The notes: generated by a model not told the origin, from the letters alone. Shown: positions 1 through 6,800, counted from the first letter of the stretch. The stretch is 27,326 bases of DNA from CAYMFD01 sp964389475 (GCA_964389475.1 CAYMFD010000042.1:1-27326), one strand, 5' to 3'. Program-made: numbers and translations.

Positions 1-55
1 GCATTACCTTGAATTTCTTATTGAGTAGTTGCTTCACGCTAATTGCTCTTTTCAT
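1..55 (-). CDS. Start of a further early gene of the Mu-like module (partial, product unknown)
   Basis: An ATG at 55-53 on the - strand opens a frame of 18 codons that runs off the left edge of the window, starting MKRAISVKQLLNKKFK. It follows the MuB-like gene after a 12 bp gap on the same strand, so it is probably co-transcribed with the transposase operon. The lysine-rich start with a short amphipathic segment does not identify a family. By position it corresponds to the early accessory genes that follow B in Mu-like phages. The function cannot be stated from 18 residues. Confidence 0.5.
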   Translation of the reverse strand, partial: MKRAISVKQLLNKKFKVM

Positions 56-67
56 TAATGAGATACA

Positions 68-937
68 TTAGGCTGACTGCTTACGTAGCTCGATGAAGAT
101 TCGCCTTAGCGATCCATTTGTCTTACTGTACAGTTTCTGGATATCTACATTACTAGCGTTGGCTCTACCGATGTAAGTAGTCTGTAGCTTTTTCCACTGC
201 TCTAGGGCTTCGCCACCTTCTGGTGATACTCTCTGATACTTATTACCAAATCGGCTGAATATCTCCGTATAACCTACTTTCTTACGACCTACATTAGCAT
301 CGATCTTGACCTTGAGACCGTCAGCTCCCATCATGTACCAGCCACAGTAATGCTCTGTAGCATTCCACAATGCCTTAAGCTCTAGGAATGCACTGTAGTT
401 GAGGTCACCAGCCTCATCGAGGATGATAAGCGGTGTACTAGCGATGTTGCAGAGGTACCACTTGAGATCGTCCTGCACATCCTTGAGGCGACCACGACTA
501 TCTAGGCCATACTCACGTGCCATCTGTCGTACTAGTTGCTGCTTACTCTTGACCTGCGAGCAATCGATGTAGATCGCCTCTTTGTGCTCTCTCACATAGC
601 ACTTAGCTGTGTAAGTCTTACCGATGTCAGCTATGTCGCACATGATAGCACTGATAGCTCTTGTCTGGCAGGCTGTGAGCTGTGCATAGATGGTGTTAAA
701 CGTGTCTGTCTTGGCAGTATTCCAAGGCTTCTCATCCTTGGTATTGACACCTAGGCGACGGGCTATGCTTATCCACTTAGCTTCTGATATCACCTGCACG
801 ATATCGCCCTTAAGTATCCGTGATAATTGGGCTGCACTGACGTCGTAGATCTTGGCCTGTTTGGCCTGTGATCGGTGGTTGTCTCGATCGGCTTTGATCG
901 CTTCAACAATTTTGCGCTTGTAGTCGTCTGTAATCAT
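68..937 (-). CDS. MuB-like AAA+ ATPase, transposition target activator
   Basis: This 289-residue protein has the plan of phage Mu B: an N-terminal helix-turn-helix (about residues 20-65, with the segment VSAAQLSRILKG) followed by an AAA+ core. The P-loop is CDIADIGKT at 100-108, with G106, K107 and T108 kept, and Walker B is LIILDEAG with D174 and E175. In Mu, B binds DNA as an ATP-dependent filament, chooses target DNA and stimulates the transposase MuA. The gene lies 37 bp downstream of the MuA-like gene on the same strand, as in Mu. The first glycine of the classical P-loop is replaced by cysteine, but the residues that bind phosphate are present, so ATPase activity is expected. Tn7 TnsC and Tn5053 TniB are related, but the neighbouring Ner-like and repressor genes fit Mu better. 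Confidence 0.85.
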   Translation of the reverse strand: MITDDYKRKIVEAIKADRDNHRSQAKQAKIYDVSAAQLSRILKGDIVQVISEAKWISIARRLGVNTKDEKPWNTAKTDTFNTIYAQLTACQTRAISAIMCDIADIGKTYTAKCYVREHKEAIYIDCSQVKSKQQLVRQMAREYGLDSRGRLKDVQDDLKWYLCNIASTPLIILDEAGDLNYSAFLELKALWNATEHYCGWYMMGADGLKVKIDANVGRKKVGYTEIFSRFGNKYQRVSPEGGEALEQWKKLQTTYIGRANASNVDIQKLYSKTNGSLRRIFIELRKQSA

Positions 938-974
938 CTTATTACGTTATTATAATGGTGATGTAATACTGTTG

Positions 975-3002
975 CTATAGGCTGTCGATAGCTCGACGGC
1001 GTACAGCCTCATCATCGGCTTCTATATTATCGTAGTCGAAGTCATCGACTGGCTCTGAGAATGGATTGCTATGTATGATCTCAGGTGTAGACTGCTGTAT
1101 CTCCTGACTGACTGGCTGTAGGATCTCTACACGGCTGATCTTCTCTGCTATACCTTGCTTAACCGCTGCACGGTGGCGGCCTACATACTCGCCCATTTCG
1201 TTGTAAGCCTCTTGGTCTGCATCGGTCCACTCTGCACGTGCCGTGTTGAACTGCTGCACCTTCTGACAAGAGCAGATGTATACACCAGACTGGTAGAGAT
1301 GTACGTCGCTGATCACACCATCGGCATCAGGTATGTAGTAGGCGGTGACCTTAGTATTGTTAGGCTTGAGTCTGCTGAGGATGTGCAAGCTCGGTATCTG
1401 ATACCGCTCATACTGCACTCTCACATATTGACTACGTAGGATGCTGGTATCTGTAGCGTCTCCTATCCACTTAGCTATCTGGTTAGGCTGCTTAGTAGGT
1501 GCATCAGGATTGATATTTTGAAAGAATACATCGAGGCGACTCATACCAGGATACTTCTTCTGGTTACTATGCAATGCTCCGTTAAATGCTTGGATAGTCG
1601 CCACGTCATCGGCTACTATGGTATCATAGGCTTTGACCTTGGTCTTAGTGGTCATACCTGCCTCAGTCCACACCTTCGTCTCCTTAGGCACATTGGCATC
1701 ATTCTTAAGGTAGTGACGACCTATACCAGCCTGTGTAGCTTTCTCAAATCCGTACTTCTTCTGTTTGATACGGTGCTCTGCGTGCTTCTCCTGAGAGTTA
1801 CCAGGATTACACCATCGAACCATCGGGAACAGATTACCATCCGCCATCATAGTATCAGCGAACTGATTGACTAGGTGGTGCTCAACCTCGACCTCCATAG
1901 GTATCGGCAGGTTGTATGTCGAGAGAAAATTAAACATGTCTCTCACACAGTCGACGAATAGCTTTTGGTCTTTATCACGGCTGTGACTGTAGCCTATGTA
2001 TACCTCAGAGGCTACATCGATAGCATAGTAAGCCTTGACTCTGCTACCATCTGCCATCTTGTGAGGAATATCTCTATCATCCATCGAGATCTTAGACAGC
2101 GCATACTTAGGCTTGGCTCTATGGTGGAATGGTTCATACTTGCTCTTGTAAGCGCTATGGTTACTACGCAGCTTGGCAGTGATGACACGATTCTTAGGAT
2201 CGTTGAGGTAGTTGCTGATAGTGACATCAGTCAACATGACTGGCACGCCATCCTTAAAGAAGTCCTCTCTATCTAGCAGCTCACCAGTCGTGACATCAGT
2301 AACATCAATAGATCCACCGAGGAACTGAAAGTACAGCTCGTGTACTTGTGATCTGTATGGCTTGTTAGGCAAGCAATACAGTGACAGTATTAAGGCCTCA
2401 ATCTCACTAGTTACCTTACGACTATTGTCATTACAGTAGCCTCGGTGGATCAACGCTTGATATCCATTCTTCTTATAGGTCTTGAGTCTATCTCGTAGAC
2501 GTCTATTACTAGTAGGCACTGAGTGTGCATATCTCGCAGTATCTAGCTGACGTACACACCGTACGATCGACTCCCACACTCCACGAGTGCTACCACCTAG
2601 TGCCTTACGTCGAGCCGTCCTATCATTGAGGAGACGGTCACAGGCATTGAGTATACTGGCATTGATCTGATACTCTCTGATTTTTTCGTCTGGCAGGTTG
2701 CGGCCATCCTCTAGCTTATATGTACTATAGTAAGTGATGGCCTCTGTATCGGGTAGTATCTCATCCTCAAATCTCCATTGCTTAACCTGTGTATATGGAT
2801 CGCCATACTTACACTCGATCATATCTCTATACTTCTGAGGGAGACTATCATACTTAACCAGCGCCTTACGACCATTGCCGCCTCGCTGAGCAATTACAAG
2901 CTTATCTCTTCGTTTCAGATTCTTGTAATTCTCATAGGAAGTGAACTCAGGATAGAGTCCATTAGCCTTTATACATAATATGCCATCTCGATATTCGTAC
3001 AT
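975..3002 (-). CDS. MuA-like DDE transposase
   Basis: This 675-residue protein resembles the transposases of Mu-like phages in Bacteroidota. The N-terminal 200 residues are basic and should hold the end-binding helix-turn-helix domains. The RNase H-fold core runs from about 300 to 470: a first acid in KISMDDRD (D308 or D309), followed by a strand with YYAIDVASEVYIGYSH, and a C-terminal acid in PGNSQEKHAEH (E405) at the start of a helix. Where the second catalytic aspartate is expected the protein has MEVEVEHHL (E372, E374) with no D-N/H-G. A beta-barrel-like part follows and the last 60 residues are acidic, which may be the region that contacts MuB. Its ATG overlaps the stop of the Ner-like gene (TAATG). 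The role is cut-and-join and replicative transposition of the prophage. Confidence 0.88.
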   Translation of the reverse strand: MYEYRDGILCIKANGLYPEFTSYENYKNLKRRDKLVIAQRGGNGRKALVKYDSLPQKYRDMIECKYGDPYTQVKQWRFEDEILPDTEAITYYSTYKLEDGRNLPDEKIREYQINASILNACDRLLNDRTARRKALGGSTRGVWESIVRCVRQLDTARYAHSVPTSNRRLRDRLKTYKKNGYQALIHRGYCNDNSRKVTSEIEALILSLYCLPNKPYRSQVHELYFQFLGGSIDVTDVTTGELLDREDFFKDGVPVMLTDVTISNYLNDPKNRVITAKLRSNHSAYKSKYEPFHHRAKPKYALSKISMDDRDIPHKMADGSRVKAYYAIDVASEVYIGYSHSRDKDQKLFVDCVRDMFNFLSTYNLPIPMEVEVEHHLVNQFADTMMADGNLFPMVRWCNPGNSQEKHAEHRIKQKKYGFEKATQAGIGRHYLKNDANVPKETKVWTEAGMTTKTKVKAYDTIVADDVATIQAFNGALHSNQKKYPGMSRLDVFFQNINPDAPTKQPNQIAKWIGDATDTSILRSQYVRVQYERYQIPSLHILSRLKPNNTKVTAYYIPDADGVISDVHLYQSGVYICSCQKVQQFNTARAEWTDADQEAYNEMGEYVGRHRAAVKQGIAEKISRVEILQPVSQEIQQSTPEIIHSNPFSEPVDDFDYDNIEADDEAVRRRAIDSL

Positions 3003-3205
3003 TAAGCTGTGAACTTCTTTTTTAGAGACTCCCTAGTCCTTACTATCTCTTTAGCAGCGCTAATCACTTTCTTGCCGATGACTGTATTAGCATTTCTAGC
3101 ACCTGCTAATATCATACTGACCATAGTCTGACTAACACCCGTCAATCGGACTATTTCTACAATATCTCCACCTTGGAGCTTTGACTTAATGTCAAGTGGT
3201 GTCAT
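3002..3205 (-). CDS. Ner-like small helix-turn-helix regulator
   Basis: This 67-residue basic protein has one helix-turn-helix at about residues 11-35 (GGDIVEIVRLTGVSQTMVSM) and a lysine-rich C-terminus. It is the first gene of the leftward operon and stops inside the start of the transposase gene (TAATG, translational coupling). In Mu, Ner sits at this place between repressor and A, and lowers early transcription by binding between the two divergent promoters. Position, size and motif support the same role here, but sequence similarity to Mu Ner itself is not claimed. It could also be an excisionase or Cro-like protein. Confidence 0.7.
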   Translation of the reverse strand: MTPLDIKSKLQGGDIVEIVRLTGVSQTMVSMILAGARNANTVIGKKVISAAKEIVRTRESLKKKFTA

Positions 3206-3212
3206 ATTTCGC

Positions 3213-3220
3213 TACTTTTG
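3213..3220 (+). promoter_or_regulatory. Possible -7 box for the repressor gene
   Basis: The + strand holds TACTTTTG, an exact TAnnTTTG match, 83 bp before the repressor ATG. No TTTG box is found at the usual distance upstream, so this would be a weak or activator-dependent promoter. It overlaps the left arm of the 3217-3239 palindrome and faces the - strand promoter at 3236-3265, so the two transcription units would overlap and interfere. Confidence 0.35.
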
Positions 3221-3239
3221 TAATTATCGACATTACAAA
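3217..3239. promoter_or_regulatory. Operator-like palindrome O1
   Basis: TTTGTAAT, 7 bases, ATTACAAA: a perfect 8 bp inverted repeat whose arms overlap the possible rightward -7 box (left arm) and the leftward -7 box (right arm). A dimeric helix-turn-helix protein bound here could shut both promoters. The Ner-like protein or the S24 repressor are the obvious candidates. Direct evidence is only the symmetry and the position. Confidence 0.6.
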
Positions 3240-3265
3240 TATATGGATTTCTCTACAAGTGTCAA
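3236..3265 (-). promoter_or_regulatory. Early promoter of the ner-A-B operon
   Basis: Read on the - strand the site is TTG (3265-3263), a 19 bp spacer, then TATATTTG (3243-3236). This fits the Bacteroidota sigma-A pattern TTTG-N19-21-TAnnTTTG. Transcription would start near 3228, about 23 bases before the Ner-like ATG. The -7 box overlaps the right arm of the palindrome at 3217-3239, so a protein bound there would block it. Confidence 0.6.
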
Positions 3266-3281
3266 GCATTCATAGAGAAAT
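3247..3281. promoter_or_regulatory. Operator-like palindrome O2
   Basis: ATTTCTCTA, 17 bases, TAGAGAAAT: a perfect 9 bp inverted repeat whose half sites are 26 bp apart from start to start, about 2.5 helical turns. It covers the -33 region of the leftward promoter and lies 21 bp before the repressor ATG, so it suits control of the early operon and autoregulation. A 5 bp pair GTGTC (3259-3263) and GACAC (3285-3289) is interleaved with it. Its sequence differs from O1, which suggests two different regulators. Confidence 0.55.
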
Positions 3282-3302
3282 TACGACACTAGACTTTTAA
3301 GT

Positions 3303-3956
3303 ATGACTAGCAGGCTAACGCAAGTAATTGATTATCTTGAACTTAGTAAGCGAAAATTTGAGCAAGTAATTGGCGCTAGTAATGGCACTATTAGTAATGC
3401 AATACGCAATGACACTGGATTGTCATCGAAAAATCTCTCTTCCATCGTCGAAAAATTCCCACAAATTGACATTAATTGGCTCCTGACTGGAACAGGCACA
3501 ATGCTAAATAATAGAAAATACCCTACAGCTGACGACGAAAGGGAGCAGGTTGCAATGGAAAATGTTGCAGTATATCGCACTGGGGCACCATACTATAACA
3601 ATCCAGTCACAGCAGGAAACGACATTTTGCTAGACAATAGCATAAAAGCAGATAGCTACATTACTATACCAGGAGTTAGAGCAAAAGCATACTTTCCAGT
3701 TATTGGAGCTAGCATGTTACCAATAATACAGAGCGGTGATCTTATAGGAATTAACAATGTAAACAACTGGGATCACCTTGACCCAGACAACATATATATG
3801 ATAATAACAACGTCTGAGCGAATGATCAAGCACTTGCGCAGAGATGACGACCCAACGAAGATTGTATGCATCTCACCTAACTACCAAGAGTTTAAGCTAG
3901 ACCTAGACGATGTCAAATACATCTACAAAGTGGTCTTTTACGGACGTCGACCGTAG
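3303..3956 (+). CDS. CI/S24-type prophage repressor
   Basis: This 217-residue protein has an N-terminal helix-turn-helix (about residues 1-65, ending in the INWLLTGTG segment typical of this class) and a C-terminal S24 LexA/CI peptidase-like domain. The nucleophile motif is GASMLP with S137 and the general base is K176 in RMIKHLRR. An Ala-Gly pair at 104-105 (PVTAGND) sits in the linker, where RecA-stimulated self-cleavage occurs in this family. It is divergent from the Ner-like/MuA/MuB operon and should keep the prophage silent. Induction by DNA damage is inferred from the intact Ser-Lys dyad and the Ala-Gly bond. In Mu itself the repressor is not of this type, so the switch is lambda-like on a Mu-like replication module. 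Confidence 0.85.
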   Translation: MTSRLTQVIDYLELSKRKFEQVIGASNGTISNAIRNDTGLSSKNLSSIVEKFPQIDINWLLTGTGTMLNNRKYPTADDEREQVAMENVAVYRTGAPYYNNPVTAGNDILLDNSIKADSYITIPGVRAKAYFPVIGASMLPIIQSGDLIGINNVNNWDHLDPDNIYMIITTSERMIKHLRRDDDPTKIVCISPNYQEFKLDLDDVKYIYKVVFYGRRP

Positions 3957-4083
3957 CAAATCGTACACAATAGACACATATCGATACAGCCTCCACACAC
4001 TTTTACTACTATACATTATTACTAATAGTGACACAAGTAACTGTCTTACAGTTGATTACGTCTATATTATCATATTACAAATA

Positions 4084-4147
4084 GTGGCAATAAGTCCTTT
4101 GTAAGTGGCTATATATGGCAATTACTTGCATATAAACGGCTATAACT
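4084..4147 (+). repeat. Array of four degenerate 12-mers at 21-10-21 bp spacing
   Basis: The copies are GTGGCAATAAGT (4084), GTGGCTATATAT (4105), ATGGCAATTACT (4115) and ACGGCTATAACT (4136). GGC is invariant and followed by A or T, then AT. The start offsets of 21, 10 and 21 bp are close to whole turns of B-DNA, so all four face the same side of the helix; copies 2 and 3 overlap by 2 bp. The array lies beyond the repressor gene, where Mu has its transposase-binding end sites. Binding by the MuA-like protein is inference. Confidence 0.55.
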
Positions 4148-4174
4148 ATGCGTTTGGACACATAAAAAACGCAT
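4148..4174. repeat. Inverted repeat directly after the 12-mer array
   Basis: ATGCGTTT and AAACGCAT form a perfect 8 bp inverted repeat with an 11 base loop, starting at the base after the last 12-mer. Neither side is followed by a T-run, so it is not a normal terminator. It may be an operator or part of the element end. Confidence 0.5.
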
Positions 4175-4176
4175 AA

Positions 4177-4212
4177 TTGACCCCCCAACTGACCCCCCAA
4201 CTGACCATCCAA
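4177..4212 (+). repeat. Three tandem 12 bp repeats
   Basis: The units are TTGACCCCCCAA, CTGACCCCCCAA and CTGACCATCCAA, head to tail without gaps. The length is a multiple of three, so a frame through it gives a four-residue repeat (LTPQ on the + strand, SVGG on the - strand). No start codon or continuing gene supports either reading. It is better seen as a short DNA repeat, possibly protein-binding iterons or a slippage product. Confidence 0.6.
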
Positions 4213-4301
4213 CTACCGCAAAACAGCGTTTAAACGATCTAGCACAACTGCCTGATAGAGAGCTTTCTACAGCATTGTTTAACTGTCTGACCAGAGGCAA
4301 T

Positions 4302-4342
4302 AAAAAAGCCTGTAACGCCTGTATTTACAGGTGTTACAGGCT
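4302..4342 (-). terminator. Strong intrinsic terminator, leftward, with no gene in front of it
   Basis: A 16 bp stem (4307-4322 with 4327-4342, one G-U pair) closes a 4 base loop ATTT. On the - strand the stem is followed by six T (4307-4302), which is the form of an intrinsic terminator. No - strand gene lies to the right before the rightward cassette, so it either ends an unannotated small RNA starting around 4480-4490 or insulates the Mu-like region from antisense transcription. Confidence 0.7.
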
Positions 4343-4480
4343 ATATAGCACTGTCTATGCAATAGGTGTCTACAGATGCAGTATTACTGGGTACGACTTC
4401 GCTGCAAGCCTACAACCATTATGTATGCATTCTGCACGATTGGTTTTTAGTAGCAATTACGTAACTCGTTGATTATCAGT

Positions 4481-4510
4481 TTTGGGCAAAAATATAAAGG
4501 GTACACTTTG
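4481..4510 (+). promoter_or_regulatory. Possible promoter of the rightward cassette
   Basis: TTTG at 4481-4484 and TACACTTTG at 4502-4510 resemble the Bacteroidota pair, with one extra base in the -7 box and a short spacer of 17. Transcription would start near 4517, which makes the ATG at 4561 a more natural start than the in-frame TTG at 4513. Confidence 0.4.
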
Positions 4511-4560
4511 TTTTGGGGGTTATATATGGTGAGCTTAGATCTCAGTGCATAGAGCAAGCT

Positions 4561-5058
4561 ATGCACCAGCATGAACAGGTCAAATCAGGTAACGAGGTGT
4601 CAGAGTGGTGGTCGATCGTCGAGTATCTTATATCGGTCAAGAATCAAGATAATGGCTTGATCGAGGGAGACGACTGGACAGTCGTGTATCGCAAGACGGT
4701 CACCTGCAAGCCATACGAATCAGACGGCAATGTATTGCTCGATGTAGATACCAATGTGCTCTATCTCAGATTTGACAAGGCACAGAAACTATACAGCAAG
4801 ACCGCTATGTCTATGGGCCTCAAGAACAAACTAACAAGACGAGATCTACAGCAATATCTCCGCACGAGTGAGAAGGCCTACATCGGCTACTGGCGAGGTA
4901 AGCTCAGTAACGGTAAGCAAGGCCGCTTCGAGCTATTCGACGCTAAGAAGCTCGACATGTTCGGCGGTGACTACATGTCGCCAGGACCTACTGCAGGTCC
5001 ATCCGACGATACACCACCGCCACCGCAGACTGGAGGCGAACCAGGACTACCATTTTAA
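4561..5058 (+). CDS. Phage-type protein with SSB-like C-terminal tip (function unknown)
   Basis: This is a 165-residue protein if it starts at the ATG at 4561; an in-frame TTG at 4513 would add 16 residues, but that start would lie at the predicted transcription start. The middle part (LYLRFDKAQKLYSK, then a helix-rich stretch with LQQYLRTSEKAYIGYWRG) weakly recalls the C-terminal domain of phage primase/helicase proteins; this is a low-confidence resemblance. The last 30 residues are Pro/Gly/Asp rich and disordered, ending in GGEPGLPF. That tip resembles the tail of single-strand binding proteins (DDDIPF in E. coli), through which replication and repair enzymes are recruited. The next gene ends in the same way. 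A role in DNA replication or recombination of the element is inferred. Confidence 0.6.
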   Translation: MHQHEQVKSGNEVSEWWSIVEYLISVKNQDNGLIEGDDWTVVYRKTVTCKPYESDGNVLLDVDTNVLYLRFDKAQKLYSKTAMSMGLKNKLTRRDLQQYLRTSEKAYIGYWRGKLSNGKQGRFELFDAKKLDMFGGDYMSPGPTAGPSDDTPPPPQTGGEPGLPF

Positions 5059-5083
5059 TCAATCATCAATTAACACCTTAATC

Positions 5084-5470
5084 ATGTCACAGAACATCGC
5101 AATCAAACTAGATCTCCAAAAGGTCGGATTTAAGAAATGGACTAATAATGGGCAGACCTTCATGATATGCCCCGCCGACAGATTCTACCAAGGAGAGAAG
5201 GGTACCTATCTAGATCTAATCTCATTCCTCAATGACCACCGTGACGACTACGGCAACGATGGCAGCGTAGCTCTCAGCAAAAAGAAAGAAGAGAAAGACC
5301 AGAAGACGGTCTATGTAGGAAGCCTCCGTAGACTCAATGCAGCTCCGGTAGCTAAGCCTACCGAGGACTTTAACCTACCAGGTGAGAAAAGCCAAGCAGA
5401 GCAGTACGATGCTGCTAAGAATGGAGAACCGGTAAACACCGATGAGAACTTCGACGACTTACCATTTTAA
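5084..5470 (+). CDS. Small SSB-like phage protein with FDDLPF tail
   Basis: This 128-residue protein starts at the ATG at 5084, 25 bp after the previous gene; the frame is open further upstream but that part shadows the preceding gene. The first 80 residues (IKLDLQKVGFKKW, GEKGTYLDLISFLND, DDYGNDG, then a lysine cluster) resemble small conserved proteins of Bacteroidota phages that appear to be single-strand binding. A disordered acidic tail follows and ends DENFDDLPF, very close to the SSB interaction tip. This suggests that it coats single-stranded DNA or recruits host replication proteins for the element. An OB fold could not be shown from sequence alone. Confidence 0.6.
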   Translation: MSQNIAIKLDLQKVGFKKWTNNGQTFMICPADRFYQGEKGTYLDLISFLNDHRDDYGNDGSVALSKKKEEKDQKTVYVGSLRRLNAAPVAKPTEDFNLPGEKSQAEQYDAAKNGEPVNTDENFDDLPF

Positions 5471-5490
5471 TCATCATAACAATAACAACA

Positions 5491-5985
5491 ATGATCAATC
5501 TAATTGTACAGCATGATTCAGAATTGAATCAAAAGCTAAACGACATACTAGACACAATCCAAGCTAACCATAAGGTAGTGGTAGACTACCTCTCAGCCAA
5601 CTATCCCGAGGTCAAAAAATGGTACGCATACACAAGAAAACATATCGGAGGTCTTGCAGGGATAATAACTCCAGAAAAGCCCAGAGGCTTTAAAAAATTT
5701 CATGAAGGATACTGTCCTAGAGTGGACAACAAGAAAGTGACTGCAGAGTGGAAGGCTCTACCCAAAGTGGACAAGAAAGTACTCAAGGAAGTCCTGGCAT
5801 GGGATCTTTATCATTATGAAACAGACGAAGGTCACGTCTACAGATTCTTCCCTCCCGTCCTGCTAAAGAAAGACAACCACAAAATGAAGGTAGATACTAA
5901 TATTTTCAAGCAGTGGACACCACCTGCAGGTATTATCCGTGTAAATCCAACAGTAAAAAACCTAGGCCATGCAAGTACACGATAA
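5491..5985 (+). CDS. Hypothetical protein of the cassette
   Basis: This 164-residue, lysine-rich soluble protein belongs to no family I recognise. It opens with a helical part (about residues 5-45, possibly a short coiled coil), followed by basic stretches (KKWYAYTRKHIGG, KPRGFKKFHEG) and a C-terminal half with alternating aromatic and charged residues (YHYETDEGHVYRFFPP). It starts 20 bp after the SSB-like gene and its end overlaps the next gene by 17 bp, so it is translated as part of the same operon. The basic character suits a nucleic-acid-binding protein, but no motif proves this. Confidence 0.6.
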   Translation: MINLIVQHDSELNQKLNDILDTIQANHKVVVDYLSANYPEVKKWYAYTRKHIGGLAGIITPEKPRGFKKFHEGYCPRVDNKKVTAEWKALPKVDKKVLKEVLAWDLYHYETDEGHVYRFFPPVLLKKDNHKMKVDTNIFKQWTPPAGIIRVNPTVKNLGHASTR

Positions 5986-6367
5986 GCTATACTGGCCAGT
6001 AGATACACCACGTAGCAAGGCCAAAAAACTCAGCAAGACTAAGCTCAGCTACCGTCAGGCGGTAGCTGAGCTCAAGGCAGAGATTAACCGTAGCACACTG
6101 ACTACTCCTATACTCTTGACGAGTATGCAGACAGATGCAATGGGCAACCCCAGTGCCAAGCCTCTAGACTCCGGCGTAGTCCTTTATGCTAAGAAGCCCG
6201 ATGGCCTCATCGTGGTATTCTGCTGTGACAAGTACTACAAGGTAGCTGACAACATACGTCAGCTAGCACGCTACATAGAGCATGGCCGCAAGCTGAGCGA
6301 CTTACCAGTACACACGGTCAATGGGCTCAAGTACCTACAGGATCGCCAAAAAGCCCTAGCGCCATAG
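5969..6367 (+). CDS. Relative of phage/plasmid J-domain proteins, without the J domain
   Basis: This 132-residue protein matches the N-terminal layout of a family common on phages and plasmids and often annotated as J-domain protein: WPVDTPRSKAK at the start, an AVAELKAEI helix, ILLTSMQTDAMGNP, then DSGVVLYAKKPDG, a CCDKYYKVADNIRQLARYIE segment and a C-terminal LKYLQ helix. The members that carry a DnaJ-like domain have it after this point; here the protein ends instead. The biochemical function is not known. It overlaps the preceding gene by 17 bp. The family call rests on recalled sequence pattern and is moderately certain. Confidence 0.55.
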   Translation: MQVHDKLYWPVDTPRSKAKKLSKTKLSYRQAVAELKAEINRSTLTTPILLTSMQTDAMGNPSAKPLDSGVVLYAKKPDGLIVVFCCDKYYKVADNIRQLARYIEHGRKLSDLPVHTVNGLKYLQDRQKALAP

Positions 6368-6473
6368 CGTCACATGGCTGTCATCAGCCGGCACACGATA
6401 CCATACTGATTACTAGCATACTATCACCATTGTGTGACGGTGTGACACCATTCACTCACTCATAACTATCCAT

Positions 6474-6800
6474 ATGGAGACTATAAACTTTAGCACTAAC
6501 TGGAATCAAAAGCTAACCTGCAACGCATTCACCACGATCAGGCTGCACAATCCATCCAAGTATCAGAAAGGCCGCACCTACGAGATCAGGCAAAAGGACT
6601 CGCTCGTAGCTTACGCCACTGCCGTAGATGTACGGTCATTCACTATAGATCAGCTCAATGAGTGGAGAGCTCTACTCGATACCGGATACTCCGCTGCAGA
6701 GACGAGAGGCATACTAGAGAAGATGTATAAAAAGGTCGACTGGGCTACTCAGAAGCTTGACGTGATCCTACTACTAAAAGTCAAAAAGTGGAGACGATGA
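6474..6800 (+). CDS. ASCH/PUA-like domain protein
   Basis: This 108-residue protein begins INFSTNWNQKLTCNAFTTIRLHNPSKYQKGRTYEIRQ in layout: an FTTIR-type strand followed by a KYQKG turn and a strand ending in YEI. This is the pattern of the small ASCH/PUA-like proteins found on phages of Bacteroidota, with a helix around AAETRGILEKMYKKVDW and a final strand LDVILLLKVKKW. ASCH domains bind RNA or modified nucleosides. A role in protecting or modifying nucleic acid of the element is possible but not shown. It is preceded by 106 bp without a gene. Its stop overlaps the ATG of the next gene in the sequence ATGA, so the two are translationally coupled. Confidence 0.6.
   Translation: METINFSTNWNQKLTCNAFTTIRLHNPSKYQKGRTYEIRQKDSLVAYATAVDVRSFTIDQLNEWRALLDTGYSAAETRGILEKMYKKVDWATQKLDVILLLKVKKWRR

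Larger units (their letters stand above)
3957..4560. other. 604 bp stretch without a convincing gene, rich in repeats
   Basis: No frame here looks like a real protein. In order it holds an AT-rich part after the repressor with a small hairpin (AACTGT, 3 bases, ACAGTT at about 4036-4050), the phased 12-mer array (4084-4147), an inverted repeat (4148-4174), three 12 bp direct repeats (4177-4212), a strong leftward terminator (4302-4342) and a rightward promoter (4481-4510). By comparison with Mu the end of the transposable prophage should be here. The exact terminal CA and the target duplication cannot be fixed without the other end. Confidence 0.6.

Noticed and set aside
4109..4300. - strand open frame with SVGGSVGG repeat
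   Set aside because: It is only the translation of the 12 bp DNA repeat; no start context or family supports it, and it crosses several DNA-level repeats.
4275..4472. + strand frame across the terminator hairpin
   Set aside because: The start is TTG, the composition is cysteine/tyrosine rich as in noncoding DNA, and the frame runs through the perfect hairpin.
6368..6473. Inverted repeat CGTCACA/TGTGACG and hairpin GGCTG-TCAT-CAGCC between two cassette genes
   Set aside because: The arms are short or far apart and no T-run follows, so neither a terminator nor an operator can be claimed.
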